A stretch of 64,000 nucleotides of DNA from Planctomycetota bacterium (GTDB taxonomy: Bacteria; Planctomycetota; Phycisphaerae; UBA1845), in NCBI GenBank assembly GCA_024276605.1, contig JAJRWX010000023.1, positions 1 to 64,000 on the forward strand. The letters run 5' to 3'. This document shows positions 27,093-35,186 of this stretch, piece after piece (position 1 is the stretch's first letter; each line of letters opens with the position of its first letter). A model generated the notes under the pieces. That model ran no database searches, was not told the origin of the DNA, and saw only the letters and a list, made by a program, of their open reading frames with translations. The translations under genes were made by a program, and so were the position numbers.

Positions 27093-28073
27093 TCACGCAC
27101 AAAAAAGTGCGCTCACAGATCGATGTTCATGTATTCGCCTTATCGCTTCGCCGACCAAATCCGCCACTGATAGTACCGTTAAATTACCGAGACGCTGTGC
27201 CACAACCGGACTGATTGGAATCGTATCCGTAACCACAATCTCATTCATCTCCGCCGCCAGCAAACGATCCACAGCCGGGCCGGCAAAAACGCCGTGCGTC
27301 GCTGCGACATAAACCGCTTCAGCCCCATGCTCGCGCACCAAGCGGGCGGCCTCACTGACAGTACCTGCAGTCGTAATCATGTCATCAAACATCATCACGC
27401 GCTTGCCTTTTACGTCACCAATAATGTTAACCGCTACAGCCTGGTCGCCGGAAACGCGACGCTTATGCACGACTGCCAATTCACCACCGATACGCGATGC
27501 AAAATCACTACCAAACTTGATGTTACCGACGTCTGGTGACACAAAGACGGCATCATGCAAATCACGCTTCAAAAAATGTTCCGCTAGCACGGGAGCCGCG
27601 GTGAGATGATCAACCGGAATATCAAAAAAGCCCTGGATCTGATCGGCGTGAAGATTCATCGTCAACACGCGATCAGCGCCGGCGGTGGTAATCATATTGG
27701 CCACCATCTTAGCTGTGATCGGTGTGCGACCTTCAGATTTTCGATCCTGTCGCGCATAACCGTAATAAGGAATCACCGCGGTAATCCGCCGGGCGCTGGC
27801 GCGACGAAGGCAATCTATCGTGATGAGAAGTTCCATCAAGTTGTCATTAACCGGCGGACACGTGGATTGAACAATAAAGCAATCCTTACCACGGACATCC
27901 TCGTCGACCTTAATCAGCGTTTCGCCGTCGGGAAACTTGCCGATAGCCGCACGAGCGCGAGGGGTATCGAGATAGGCGCAAATTTTGTCCGCGAGCGAAT
28001 CGCTAGCGGTACCACCGAAGATCGCCAGACCATCGGTGTTCCCACTTCGTGCTCGTCGACTACTCGACGTCAT
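27093..28073 (-). CDS. prs: Ribose-phosphate pyrophosphokinase
   Basis: A 326-residue PRPP synthase, which transfers pyrophosphate from ATP to ribose-5-phosphate for nucleotide, His and Trp synthesis. Motifs include GKFPDGETLIKVDEDVRGKD, CFIVQSTCPPVNDNLMELLI, VIPYYGYARQDRKSEGRTPITAKMVANMI (in part), the metal/ribose site MNLHADQIQGFFDIPVDHL, and the PRPP loop MMFDDMITTAGTVSEAARLV. The ATG overlaps the stop of the preceding glmU-like gene (ATGA), so the two are coupled. The first 15 residues are a Ser/Arg-rich extension. Confidence 0.97.
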   Translation of the reverse strand: MTSSSRRARSGNTDGLAIFGGTASDSLADKICAYLDTPRARAAIGKFPDGETLIKVDEDVRGKDCFIVQSTCPPVNDNLMELLITIDCLRRASARRITAVIPYYGYARQDRKSEGRTPITAKMVANMITTAGADRVLTMNLHADQIQGFFDIPVDHLTAAPVLAEHFLKRDLHDAVFVSPDVGNIKFGSDFASRIGGELAVVHKRRVSGDQAVAVNIIGDVKGKRVMMFDDMITTAGTVSEAARLVREHGAEAVYVAATHGVFAGPAVDRLLAAEMNEIVVTDTIPISPVVAQRLGNLTVLSVADLVGEAIRRIHEHRSVSALFCA

Positions 28074-29059
28074 GTCGTCCTCTCTCTCGTATCCTGCATG
28101 GGTTCCACGACACCATCATCCCCAATCATGGCCCCACTGGCTACATGTGCAAACGGACCGATACGGCAACCAGAACCGATCACCGCACCAACCCCGATCA
28201 CTGAAAATGGGTATATTGTCGTATCCTTGCCCAAGGTCACCTCAGTCTCAATCCATGTCGTATCCGGATCAACAATCGTCACGCCATCGTTCATAGCTGA
28301 TAGTTGAATACGATCCTGCATTAAGCGACCAACTTTCGCCAAGTCTAACCGGGAGTTAACCCCCGTCGCATCCTCAGCATCAATAGACACCGTCGCAGAT
28401 ACGCCCATTTCTTGCTCACGCATCAACTGTATAACGTCGGTGATATAAATCTCACCGGACTTGGGATTAGCTTGCACATGCCCAAGCGTATCAAATAGCT
28501 TCCCAGCATCGAAACAGTAATAGCTCGGGTTAACCTCCCGTAACTCTTTCTGCGCCTCGCTGCAGTCGTTGTGCTCCACGATGGCCTCAAGCCGGCCTTC
28601 TTCATCACGAACGATGCGCCCGTAGCCGGTCGGATCAGCCACCGACGTAGTTGCCAGCGTGACGGCATCTCCAGACACCTCACGAGCCTGCAATAAACTG
28701 GATAGCGCCGAACGCCTGATGAGCGGCATATCGCCCGCAATCACAAGCACACTACCATCGAAATCTTTCAACGCCTCGTGAGCACACAATACCGCATGGC
28801 CAGTGCCCTGTTGTTCTTTTTGCTCCACCCAACAAACGTCGCCGTCTTGCGAAAAAGCGGCTATGACCTCACGTTTTCCATGACCTACAACAACGACGAT
28901 CTTATCCACGCCTGCCAATCGACAAGCGACAAGGACAAAGCCAAGCATCGGACGCCCGCAAATTTCATGTAGCACCTTTGGTCGGTCGCTATTCATACGG
29001 GTGCTTTTACCCGCCGCTAAAATAATCGCCGCCGTTTCGCTCAAGCTACTTTCATCCAT
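28070..29059 (-). CDS. glmU: Short GlmU: UDP-GlcNAc pyrophosphorylase with abbreviated beta-helix
   Basis: A 329-residue protein. Residues 8-235 are the nucleotidyltransferase that joins GlcNAc-1-phosphate to UTP: AAIILAAGKSTRMNSDRPKVLHEICGRPM (in part), WVEQKEQQGTGHAVLCA, VIAGDMPLIR, GYGRIVRDEEGRLEAIVEHND, NPSYYCFDA and TGVNSRLDLA. Only three or four hexapeptide coils follow before the stop, whereas full GlmU is about 455 residues with an acetyltransferase beta-helix. Full-length catalysis of glucosamine-1-phosphate acetylation is therefore unlikely from this gene. The stop overlaps the prs start, and nothing in the next frame continues the helix, so this looks like a settled short form, not a recent frameshift. 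The ATG at 29059 precedes the conserved start; the frame opens ten codons earlier. Confidence 0.88.
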   Translation of the reverse strand: MDESSLSETAAIILAAGKSTRMNSDRPKVLHEICGRPMLGFVLVACRLAGVDKIVVVVGHGKREVIAAFSQDGDVCWVEQKEQQGTGHAVLCAHEALKDFDGSVLVIAGDMPLIRRSALSSLLQAREVSGDAVTLATTSVADPTGYGRIVRDEEGRLEAIVEHNDCSEAQKELREVNPSYYCFDAGKLFDTLGHVQANPKSGEIYITDVIQLMREQEMGVSATVSIDAEDATGVNSRLDLAKVGRLMQDRIQLSAMNDGVTIVDPDTTWIETEVTLGKDTTIYPFSVIGVGAVIGSGCRIGPFAHVASGAMIGDDGVVEPMQDTRERTT

Positions 29060-29093
29060 GCGGAATACGAACGAATACGCAAACCGCAAAAAA

Positions 29094-29164
29094 TTACCCG
29101 GCCAGGGCTCGAACCTGGAACGCCAGGACCAAAACCTGGTGTGTTACCATTACACCACCGGGCA
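29094..29164 (-). tRNA. trnQ: tRNA-Gln (anticodon TTG)
   Basis: On the minus strand a 71-base cloverleaf folds without gaps. The acceptor is TGCCCGG with CCGGGTA (one G-T pair), and the D stem is GTGT/ACAC around AATGGTA. The anticodon stem is CCAGG/CCTGG with loop TTTTGGT, giving anticodon TTG. The variable loop is CGTT, and the T stem is CCAGG/CCTGG with loop TTCGAGC. The discriminator is A and CCA is not encoded. It ends about 35 bases before the glmU start and may be co-transcribed with that operon. Confidence 0.95.
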
Positions 29165-29612
29165 GCTTGAGTCGACCAAAGATGTCGACGCGACAAACCC
29201 GCATGTCGATATTTTAGGACGCCGCAGTCCGAAAGGCTCGCGGCTGCAGTACCGCACCGGAGGTCTGAACGCCGCGCCGCGAAGAGCCACGCCCACCATG
29301 AGCCATACAACCGACTCATACACCCCATTGATGCAAGTCAACATCGGATCCACCGAAGGGTACACCATTCCACAAACGGCATCCCTCCAGACCGGCAAGA
29401 GGTTACGACGGTCAGCATATATTGTCAATGAACGTGTATCAACCTACATTTTCAGCACTACCAAGCCTTATACACTCAGAAATACGCTCATACACTATGT
29501 TAATGTAGGCAAATTTATAGGATTTCGGTTGCAGACATTTCACGCTCGTGCCCGATACTGCGAAAGAGATAACGTTAATACAGGGTATTTGAGTATTATG
29601 GGAAGGTATATT
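29165..29612. other. Intergenic region upstream of tRNA-Gln
   Basis: About 450 bases between the divergent tRNA and small secreted protein genes. A minus-strand frame (29150-29428) crosses into the tRNA and is judged spurious. The segment should carry promoters for both sides, but I see no unambiguous pair and no structured RNA that I recognise. Confidence 0.35.
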
Positions 29613-29822
29613 ATGCAAGCCAAATGGCAACAAAAAATGTGGCGATTCGCCCTGTTAAGTTTTGGTGCAACCACGCTCTACGGAAGTGCCTGCAACGCTC
29701 GAAATGTGCAGGCAGTCATCGCGGGCGTTGACGCAGCTACCGGGCAGCTCATCACTGATCAACGCAGAGACCAGCAAAGCAGCTTCGAGGATTTCCTAGA
29801 TCAGCTTGATCGGGTTTTCTAG
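29613..29822 (+). CDS. Small secreted protein
   Basis: A 69-residue product with an N-terminal signal peptide (MQAKWQQKMWRFALLSFGATTLYGSAC) that ends near a Cys, then a short polar tail (VDAATGQLITDQRRDQQSSFEDFLDQLDRVF, in part). Ribosome site GGAAGG lies six bases before the ATG, which is why I accept this small gene. Short proteins of this plan (Trp/Phe signal, GS.C motif, about 70-110 residues) are common in planctomycete-type genomes and have no known function. The Cys could make it a lipoprotein, but the lipobox is not canonical. Confidence 0.6.
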   Translation: MQAKWQQKMWRFALLSFGATTLYGSACNARNVQAVIAGVDAATGQLITDQRRDQQSSFEDFLDQLDRVF

Positions 29823-29885
29823 TGTAAGCTGTGCAAGAAGTGATTGATGCGTTTACACAAGCTCCTTGAACTGATGTATTGTTGC

Positions 29886-29917
29886 AAGCAGCGTTCGCAC
29901 GGAGGTGAGCGCTGCTT
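29886..29917 (+). other. Hairpin after the small secreted protein gene
   Basis: Perfect eight-base arms AAGCAGCG and CGCTGCTT separated by 16 bases, about 65 bases past the stop codon. There is no T-run, so it is at best an unusual terminator or an mRNA 3' structure. Confidence 0.35.
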
Positions 29918-29982
29918 TGCACACACATTGTACGATTCTCGCTTGAGTATGCTCCCCGAATCTTTCAGGATAAACCTAACGC

Positions 29983-30420
29983 TTATCCATGCGGGTAGAG
30001 GCAGGTTCTTATGTCCATTAGTGATCGTTGTGTGGCGGTCAGCGCATCCGATGAATATCGCGTGCTGCGCACCCATCGGGTCATGGAAGCATCGTAGTAA
30101 CGACAACTCATCAGCAGCACAGCCGGGTGCTCCAGGTGTAAATCTTTTGCCACATGGGCAAGTAACTCACGCTGTGAAGGGGGCAAGGCGAGATCATGCA
30201 TTAGACCATCAAACAGTTTGTGTGGATCGCCAACCGTTGGTGACTGTATATTTTTTTGCTGTTGGTAATGATAAATCACGGCAACAGCAAGCACGACGAC
30301 AGCCAAGATCACAAACACGGCCAATACAGCCGTGATAGACCCTCCTTCACGAAAATGATCAGCCACGGCCTGTTGGACCGGCGTAAGTACAGCACCATCA
30401 TGTGGCGTTGATTCATTCAC
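29983..30420 (-). CDS. Small single-pass membrane protein coupled to HEAT-repeat protein
   Basis: A 145-residue protein of unknown function. Residues 1-28 are polar, residues 29-52 form one strong membrane segment (ITAVLAVFVILAVVVLAVAVIYHY), and the remaining 95 residues are a soluble helical domain (DPHKLFDGLMHDLALPPSQRELL, partly shown). The orientation is probably N-out/C-in or the reverse; the sequence does not decide. The start is a GTG that overlaps the stop of the upstream HEAT-repeat gene (GTGA), so they are co-translated and may interact. I know of no family for it. Confidence 0.7.
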   Translation of the reverse strand: MNESTPHDGAVLTPVQQAVADHFREGGSITAVLAVFVILAVVVLAVAVIYHYQQQKNIQSPTVGDPHKLFDGLMHDLALPPSQRELLAHVAKDLHLEHPAVLLMSCRYYDASMTRWVRSTRYSSDALTATQRSLMDIRTCLYPHG

Positions 30421-32318
30421 GCGGCACCCTCTGATCCTGGAACAAACATAGGCACCACATTCGCCATCATCTCTTTATCATCCTTTGTTGCGCTCCAGCT
30501 TCGTAGCAACCGCTGCGCCCGCCTTCGTACTCGTTCATCAGGATCATCTTGTGCCATGCGAAAGACATCCGTCAATATCGTTCTCAGATTTGAACGCTCC
30601 ACGACCCAGAGCGCACTTAAACGATGAGCGCGGGATTGATGTTCTAGCATCTCCAATAGCGCTGAAGCTGCCTTCGCATCATTGGCGCGTATCAATGACT
30701 TTATCGCGTTAGCACGAATGCGCGCACAAGGTGAGGACAGCTTGTCAGCCGTCCCCGTTTCCCGTCCTGAAAAACCCAATTCATCAAGAGCTTCGATCGC
30801 ATTGGCTACCACCCGCTCGTCAGGGTCGTTGAGCGCCAGGCGTAAAATACGCTCCGAAATCACGCCGGGGAGTCGTGCCAACATGCACACCGCATTGGAT
30901 CGAACGTAGTCATCCGGGTCGTGCGATAATTGATATACCTGCTCCTGCATCGCAGTAATAAGATCGAGCGAGTGAATAAGTTGCAAGACTTTTATGCGAT
31001 TCGGCGTTTGCCCGGAAGCGCATTTAGCGCGAAGAAACATCAACGTCGAAGCTTGGTGCGAATCCAGGCACTCGCGCATCGAACGAGTACCCACTTCCTG
31101 ATCTTGCACGATTTGATGCCAAGCAGCCTCCGCGCTGTCTCGCGCATGCCCTGCGGAATCACCGTCACCCTGAGGTCTGGCACAAGCACCACGTTCAGGA
31201 TGACGGCGGTGAAGCTCGCGTAGTGCCAGCGTTGCAACACGATCACGCCTTCTACCAGCCATGGTTTCGAGAAGATGTGCCGCTTGGTCACTCTGGTCCG
31301 CCATAACTTCCCAGATAGCCACTTCTCGTACAACCTCCGACTCACTACCTAACAATCGACGAAGCTGTTCCAGCTTATCTTGCGAGCGCCCGCCCGAAGC
31401 GCACACCAGTCGAGCGGATGTCGCCACCTGCAATTCATTCAAACCATCCAATAGCGACGTTTCGCCATACAACCAGGGACTTTGCTTCACCAGTCGAAAA
31501 CCGTGTTGCACTTGCGGGTTCACGAGTCGCCATGCGTTATTCAAAATGGCGCATGCAAATATCGGGTCAGTCGTTTGTGAGATGGCCTGAGCAGCCGCGT
31601 CTTGCAGTGATGGTATGGTCAACGCCTGCATCGCAAAGCCCGCCATTTTGGTATCCGTTGATGTCAATAAAATGTCACGCATAGCATGCACAACCGATGC
31701 GCGCACATCTGAGGCAAGCTGCCGAATATCCGCCTCAAGTGCATCCCCCATCCAAAGCGCAGCCTCTAACACACTTCGGCGCTGATGCAAATCCCAACGC
31801 ATAATGCCCGTCCGTAAACCTTCACATAAGGCTTGCTTGCATCGGGACAGGTGAACTACGTCACTTGGCGTACCGCAATCTACATCCGCATCAAGCCAGC
31901 TTGATGTCATCTCACATAGCGATTGCGCAGCCATCTTTTGTGTTTGACCACATCGTACGCGCATCGCTTCGCCAAGTAGAGATGTCAGCGCGAGATCCCC
32001 GCTGCATCGAATGAACTCGATAGCACTAAGACGCTTCTTTACATCATTCGATACGATGACCTGTCGAATGGCTGATGATAAATGACGAATGTGGTTCTGC
32101 AAAAGCGATTGAAGACGTAGATCAAGCTCAGAAAAACGTCCGATCAATGACACCACAACCGGCTGACGCATCCGTTTCACGAGCATGTCAATCGCAGCCT
32201 CATCGGCTGGCGACGCGAGATGTGGTAACGCATGCTCAAGTGCCATATCAACCGCCGGATTGGCATGTTGATCCAGATAGGCAAATACAGTAGGCAGCAC
32301 CGTTGGCCGTGTCGTCAT
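30417..32318 (-). CDS. HEAT-repeat protein
   Basis: A 633-residue, all-helical soluble protein without a signal peptide. Helix pairs of the HEAT/PBS-lyase type are recognisable especially in the C-terminal third: DPDDYVRSNAVCMLARLPG, NDPDERVVANAIEALDELGF, SSPCARIRANAIKSLIRAND and QDDPDERVRRRAQRLLRSW. More degenerate repeats occupy the rest (SESEVVREVAIWEVMADQS). Such solenoids serve as scaffolds. No enzymatic motif is visible. It is followed by a coupled membrane protein, suggesting that it is tethered to the inner membrane by that partner, which is inference. Confidence 0.8.
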   Translation of the reverse strand: MTTRPTVLPTVFAYLDQHANPAVDMALEHALPHLASPADEAAIDMLVKRMRQPVVVSLIGRFSELDLRLQSLLQNHIRHLSSAIRQVIVSNDVKKRLSAIEFIRCSGDLALTSLLGEAMRVRCGQTQKMAAQSLCEMTSSWLDADVDCGTPSDVVHLSRCKQALCEGLRTGIMRWDLHQRRSVLEAALWMGDALEADIRQLASDVRASVVHAMRDILLTSTDTKMAGFAMQALTIPSLQDAAAQAISQTTDPIFACAILNNAWRLVNPQVQHGFRLVKQSPWLYGETSLLDGLNELQVATSARLVCASGGRSQDKLEQLRRLLGSESEVVREVAIWEVMADQSDQAAHLLETMAGRRRDRVATLALRELHRRHPERGACARPQGDGDSAGHARDSAEAAWHQIVQDQEVGTRSMRECLDSHQASTLMFLRAKCASGQTPNRIKVLQLIHSLDLITAMQEQVYQLSHDPDDYVRSNAVCMLARLPGVISERILRLALNDPDERVVANAIEALDELGFSGRETGTADKLSSPCARIRANAIKSLIRANDAKAASALLEMLEHQSRAHRLSALWVVERSNLRTILTDVFRMAQDDPDERVRRRAQRLLRSWSATKDDKEMMANVVPMFVPGSEGAA

Positions 32319-32411
32319 ACAAGTTGTATCGGCACAGCAGCTTAGGACGCTTTCGGGAAAGGTGAGCTTTCATACTTTGCCGGCCACCAAGGCCAACTTC
32401 ATGCCTTCGCG

Positions 32412-32459
32412 GGTATGGGTACCCCCCGTATTTCGGTACTCCCGAAGGGTGGGGCACCA
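32412..32459. repeat. Half-copy of palindromic element, family B
   Basis: GGGTACCCCCCGTATTTCGG followed by TACTCCCGAAGGGTGGGGCACC is the same module as one arm of the elements at 2328 and 54264, with the characteristic CGAAGGGTGGGG. The partner arm is absent, so this is a fragment or a solo hairpin between the HEAT gene and yacG. Confidence 0.6.
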
Positions 32460-32495
32460 GTGTCCGCCACCCATCATGTCATGCGTAACGGCGTA

Positions 32496-32675
32496 CTAGA
32501 CGTCTTCCGGAAGATCGTTTGGATTGATTGGCTCGCTAACGCAATAGGTGCCATCCAACCACTTACCCAAGTCAATTTGCTTGCATCGCTCACAGCAGAA
32601 TGGCCGATACGGCGCGTCTTCTCGCCTGGCGACGGTGATTATTTTTTGACAGGTTGGACATTCAAAAGTTGACAT
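32496..32675 (-). CDS. yacG: YacG-type zinc protein (DNA gyrase inhibitor family)
   Basis: A 59-residue protein with the four-Cys zinc site of YacG: CPTCQK near the start and [20 protein letters not shown], followed by the acidic tail [12 protein letters not shown]. In E. coli YacG binds the GyrB C-terminal domain and inhibits gyrase. Whether that role holds here is not known. The ATG at 32675 begins MSTFECPTC; the frame opens five codons before. Confidence 0.88.
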   Translation of the reverse strand: MSTFECPTCQKIITVARREDAPYRPFCCERCKQIDLGKWLDGTYCVSEPINPNDLPEDV

Positions 32676-32710
32676 AACAAGTGCATACAAGCGGCAACCG
32701 ATGCGGCTAG

Positions 32711-33079
32711 CTAACCCTGCTTATTCTCTGTCTTTTTCGTGGAAGGACTCGTCCTCTTCTCGCTAGTAGAGGCTTTGGTTTTCGAGTCCTTCTTAGGCGT
32801 ATCCTTTTTAGTGGAATCGCTCTTTTTGCTATCGCTACTGGATTCCTTGTCTGCCTTCTCAGCCTTTTTATAACCTTCGCTACGGTAATCCGTTTCGTAA
32901 AATCCCGATCCCTTAAAGATAATACCACCCCCCGTGCCGATCCGACGTGAGACGGCTACGCCACAACGGCATTGAGGGTTGTCCTGCTTACGCAACTTGC
33001 GTAGAGGGGATTGGGTGATGGATTGAAAAACTTCCGTCACCGCGCCACACTTGGAGCATTCATATTCATAGGTTGGCAT
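32711..33079 (-). CDS. FmdB-type zinc-ribbon protein with long Lys/Ser tail
   Basis: A 122-residue protein. The first 70 residues are the CxxC zinc ribbon called FmdB/CxxC_CXXC_SSSS ([12 protein letters not shown], then CRCG, then [17 protein letters not shown]). From residue 70 on, the protein is a highly charged low-complexity tail of Lys, Ser, Thr and Asp ([20 protein letters not shown]). FmdB is a putative regulator named from amidase clusters, without firm function. It sits right after grpE and before yacG, in the chaperone cluster. Confidence 0.85.
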   Translation of the reverse strand: MPTYEYECSKCGAVTEVFQSITQSPLRKLRKQDNPQCRCGVAVSRRIGTGGGIIFKGSGFYETDYRSEGYKKAEKADKESSSDSKKSDSTKKDTPKKDSKTKASTSEKRTSPSTKKTENKQG

Positions 33080-33152
33080 AACACCATTCCTCGTTACGAA
33101 CACGGCAACCACATATGTGCATATGCACATCTAGGGGCCATTACAGTATCAG

Positions 33153-33821
33153 TCATTCGTCGGTCGCCGGGGTCTTCGGCGATGCTTTATCTATAGCTTT
33201 GGAAACAATCACGCGGGCCGGTCGTAAGGTGCGCTCATGCAGCTTAAAGCCCTTGGTTATTTCTTCTATCACGATGTCCGGTGCACACTCATCCGTAGGT
33301 TGTTGCAACATGGCTTCATGCACGTGCGGATCGAAAGGTTGATGGATAGCTTCGATGGGTTCCAAGCCCGCGTCCGTCATCGCCTTCATAAAATTATCAT
33401 ACACTAACTTGATACCATCCACGACGGAAGCCACATTGTCCGTACTGGTTGCTGCATCTAAAGACCGTTGAAAATCATCCACTACACTCAACAAAGATTT
33501 CATCAAATCCGCATTGGCGAATCGAATCGCTTCCAGTCGTTGTTGACCGGCACGACGCTGCACGTTCTGCCCTTCGGCTTTTTGGCGCAACAAGGCGTCT
33601 TCAAGCGATGCAATTTTATCTTGTAGTGAGTGGATGACCTCCTGCGGCGTCATCTCAGGGTTATCTCCCTGACCGCCAGCCGTATCGGATTGATCCACAG
33701 CACCAACGTCTTGTGTATCCGCCTGTTCGACATCGTCAACATTGACTTTATCTACAAAAACGTCGTCAGCCGGAATGGTCGCATCTTCAGTTTGGTTTGA
33801 TTGGTGACGTTTTTTTTTCAT
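33153..33821 (-). CDS. grpE: GrpE nucleotide exchange factor
   Basis: A 222-residue GrpE, the ADP-release factor for DnaK. An acidic disordered N-terminus (residues 1-55) is followed by the long coiled-coil helix (EVIHSLQDKIASLEDALLRQKAEGQNVQRR, in part). The conserved beta-domain region then follows: YDNFMKAMTDAGLEPIEAIHQPFDPHVHEAM (in part), with IVIEEITKGFKLHERTLRPARVIVSK near the end (in part). The ATG at 33821 is preferred; the frame could begin at a TTG nine codons upstream. dnaK itself is not in the window. Confidence 0.92.
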   Translation of the reverse strand: MKKKRHQSNQTEDATIPADDVFVDKVNVDDVEQADTQDVGAVDQSDTAGGQGDNPEMTPQEVIHSLQDKIASLEDALLRQKAEGQNVQRRAGQQRLEAIRFANADLMKSLLSVVDDFQRSLDAATSTDNVASVVDGIKLVYDNFMKAMTDAGLEPIEAIHQPFDPHVHEAMLQQPTDECAPDIVIEEITKGFKLHERTLRPARVIVSKAIDKASPKTPATDE

Positions 33822-33850
33822 CACATATTCGTCCGTATCGAAAGCCAACG

Positions 33851-34981
33851 CTAACTATAGTCACCGCTGATGTAATCCATCACTTTATCAAAAAATCCCT
33901 TCGACTCCGGAAGCACAGACCGATCCTCCATCTCTGCGAATTCTCGCAGCAACTGTTGCTGCTTTTTGTTTAGTTTTTTGGGAATTTCAATAAATACCTG
34001 TACCAGTTCATCGCCCATTCGTCCGGTGCGCAGGTCCGGCAGACCCAAACCACGTAAACGAAAAATCTGACCGTGCTGCGTGCCCGATGGGATGGTCAGT
34101 TCCGCTTTGCCTGATAGTGTAGGTACTTCCACACTGACACCCAGCGAAGCTTGCGTAAAGCTCAACGGCATCGCACAAACTAAATCATTTTGATGTCGCT
34201 GCAAAAAAGGATGCGACTTGACACTAACATAACAATGAAGATCACCGCGCGCCGTCCCATCAGCCGCCGGCTCGCCCTCACCACGAACGCGCACGGCTTG
34301 ACCGTCTTGGATACCCGCAGGAATTTGTACATTCACCAATCGTCGTTTCGCTGCTCGGGCCGTACCACGACACGCACTACAGGGACGCGTAATCAGTGTG
34401 CCCTGTCCATGACAGGTAGGACAAGCGGTAATCACACGACCAAAAAGAGAACCAAGACCACCCGCTTGTTCAACCTTACCGTATCCACCACAGGTCGAAC
34501 AGGTGGTTCGATCAGAACCGCGGGCTGCCCCCGTACCGCTACATTCGTCGCACAGGTCGTTTCTCGTAAATTCAATGGATCGCTCGACGCCGCTGGCGAC
34601 CTCAGCCAACGTCAACTCAACTTGTGTTTGTAAATCAGTACCGCGGCTACGCCTTCGCCCACCACCAAATCCGCCGAATATATCGGAGAACATCGAAAAG
34701 ATGTCATCCGTTTGCATATGACTAAAGTCGTGAAGGCCAGCGCCACCTAAGCCGGCATGGCCAAACTGGTCATACTGTTGCCGCTTGGCTGCGTCGGAAA
34801 GAACTTCATAAGCTTCCGCCGCCTCTTTGAATTTGGTTTCACAGGCCGGATCACCGTCATTGCGATCAGGGTGATATTTGTGGGCAGAACGACGGTAGGC
34901 CTTCTTAACCGCATCCGAAGAGGCATCGCGAGAAATGCCCAACACTTCGTAAAAATCGCGTTTGCCGCCTGTTGAAGGCAT
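33851..34981 (-). CDS. dnaJ: Chaperone protein DnaJ
   Basis: A 376-residue type I DnaJ, co-chaperone of DnaK. The J domain (RDFYEVLGISRDASSDAVKKAYRRSAHKYHPDRN, in part) has the HPD tripeptide. A Gly/Phe-rich linker (FGGFGGGRRRSRG) follows, then four CxxCxGxG-type zinc motifs (CDECSGTGA, CSTCGGYG, CPTCHGQG, CSACRGTA). The C-terminal substrate-binding domains contain LVNVQIPAGIQDGQAVRVRGEGEP (in part). The ATG at 34981 gives the normal N-terminus; the frame opens 31 codons earlier without similarity. It lies between groEL1 and grpE. Confidence 0.96.
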   Translation of the reverse strand: MPSTGGKRDFYEVLGISRDASSDAVKKAYRRSAHKYHPDRNDGDPACETKFKEAAEAYEVLSDAAKRQQYDQFGHAGLGGAGLHDFSHMQTDDIFSMFSDIFGGFGGGRRRSRGTDLQTQVELTLAEVASGVERSIEFTRNDLCDECSGTGAARGSDRTTCSTCGGYGKVEQAGGLGSLFGRVITACPTCHGQGTLITRPCSACRGTARAAKRRLVNVQIPAGIQDGQAVRVRGEGEPAADGTARGDLHCYVSVKSHPFLQRHQNDLVCAMPLSFTQASLGVSVEVPTLSGKAELTIPSGTQHGQIFRLRGLGLPDLRTGRMGDELVQVFIEIPKKLNKKQQQLLREFAEMEDRSVLPESKGFFDKVMDYISGDYS

Positions 34982-35127
34982 ACGCCTTGGCCTCACACTT
35001 GAGCAAGCTCTATTTTTGTGCAGCGGTTGACACGCGCATGTCCCAACATTTGTTGGGCCTGCGGTGCCGCACAAAAAGCAAGTATGCTATGAACCACAAT
35101 CATCCTCTTTTGCCTACGCCTGCCAGG

Positions 35128-35158
35128 AAAACAAAAGGCGGACACATCGGTCCGCCTC
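35128..35158 (-). terminator. Rho-independent terminator of groEL1
   Basis: On the minus strand GGCGGAC, a six-base loop and GTCCGCC are followed by TTTTGTTTT. It lies about 30 bases past the groEL1 stop and 150 bases before dnaJ. It should separate most groE transcription from dnaJ-grpE, or attenuate it. Confidence 0.8.
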
Positions 35159-35186
35159 TTGCCTGGTTACTTATTCATCACTATCT

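Noticed and set aside
28070..29059. glmU as a frameshifted pseudogene
   Set aside because: The stop overlaps a clear prs start with ATGA coupling, and no continuation of hexapeptide repeats is visible in other frames.
29150..29428. Minus-strand 92-codon frame with a hydrophobic stretch next to tRNA-Gln
   Set aside because: Its 3' end overlaps the tRNA, there is no ribosome site, and no similarity is known to me.
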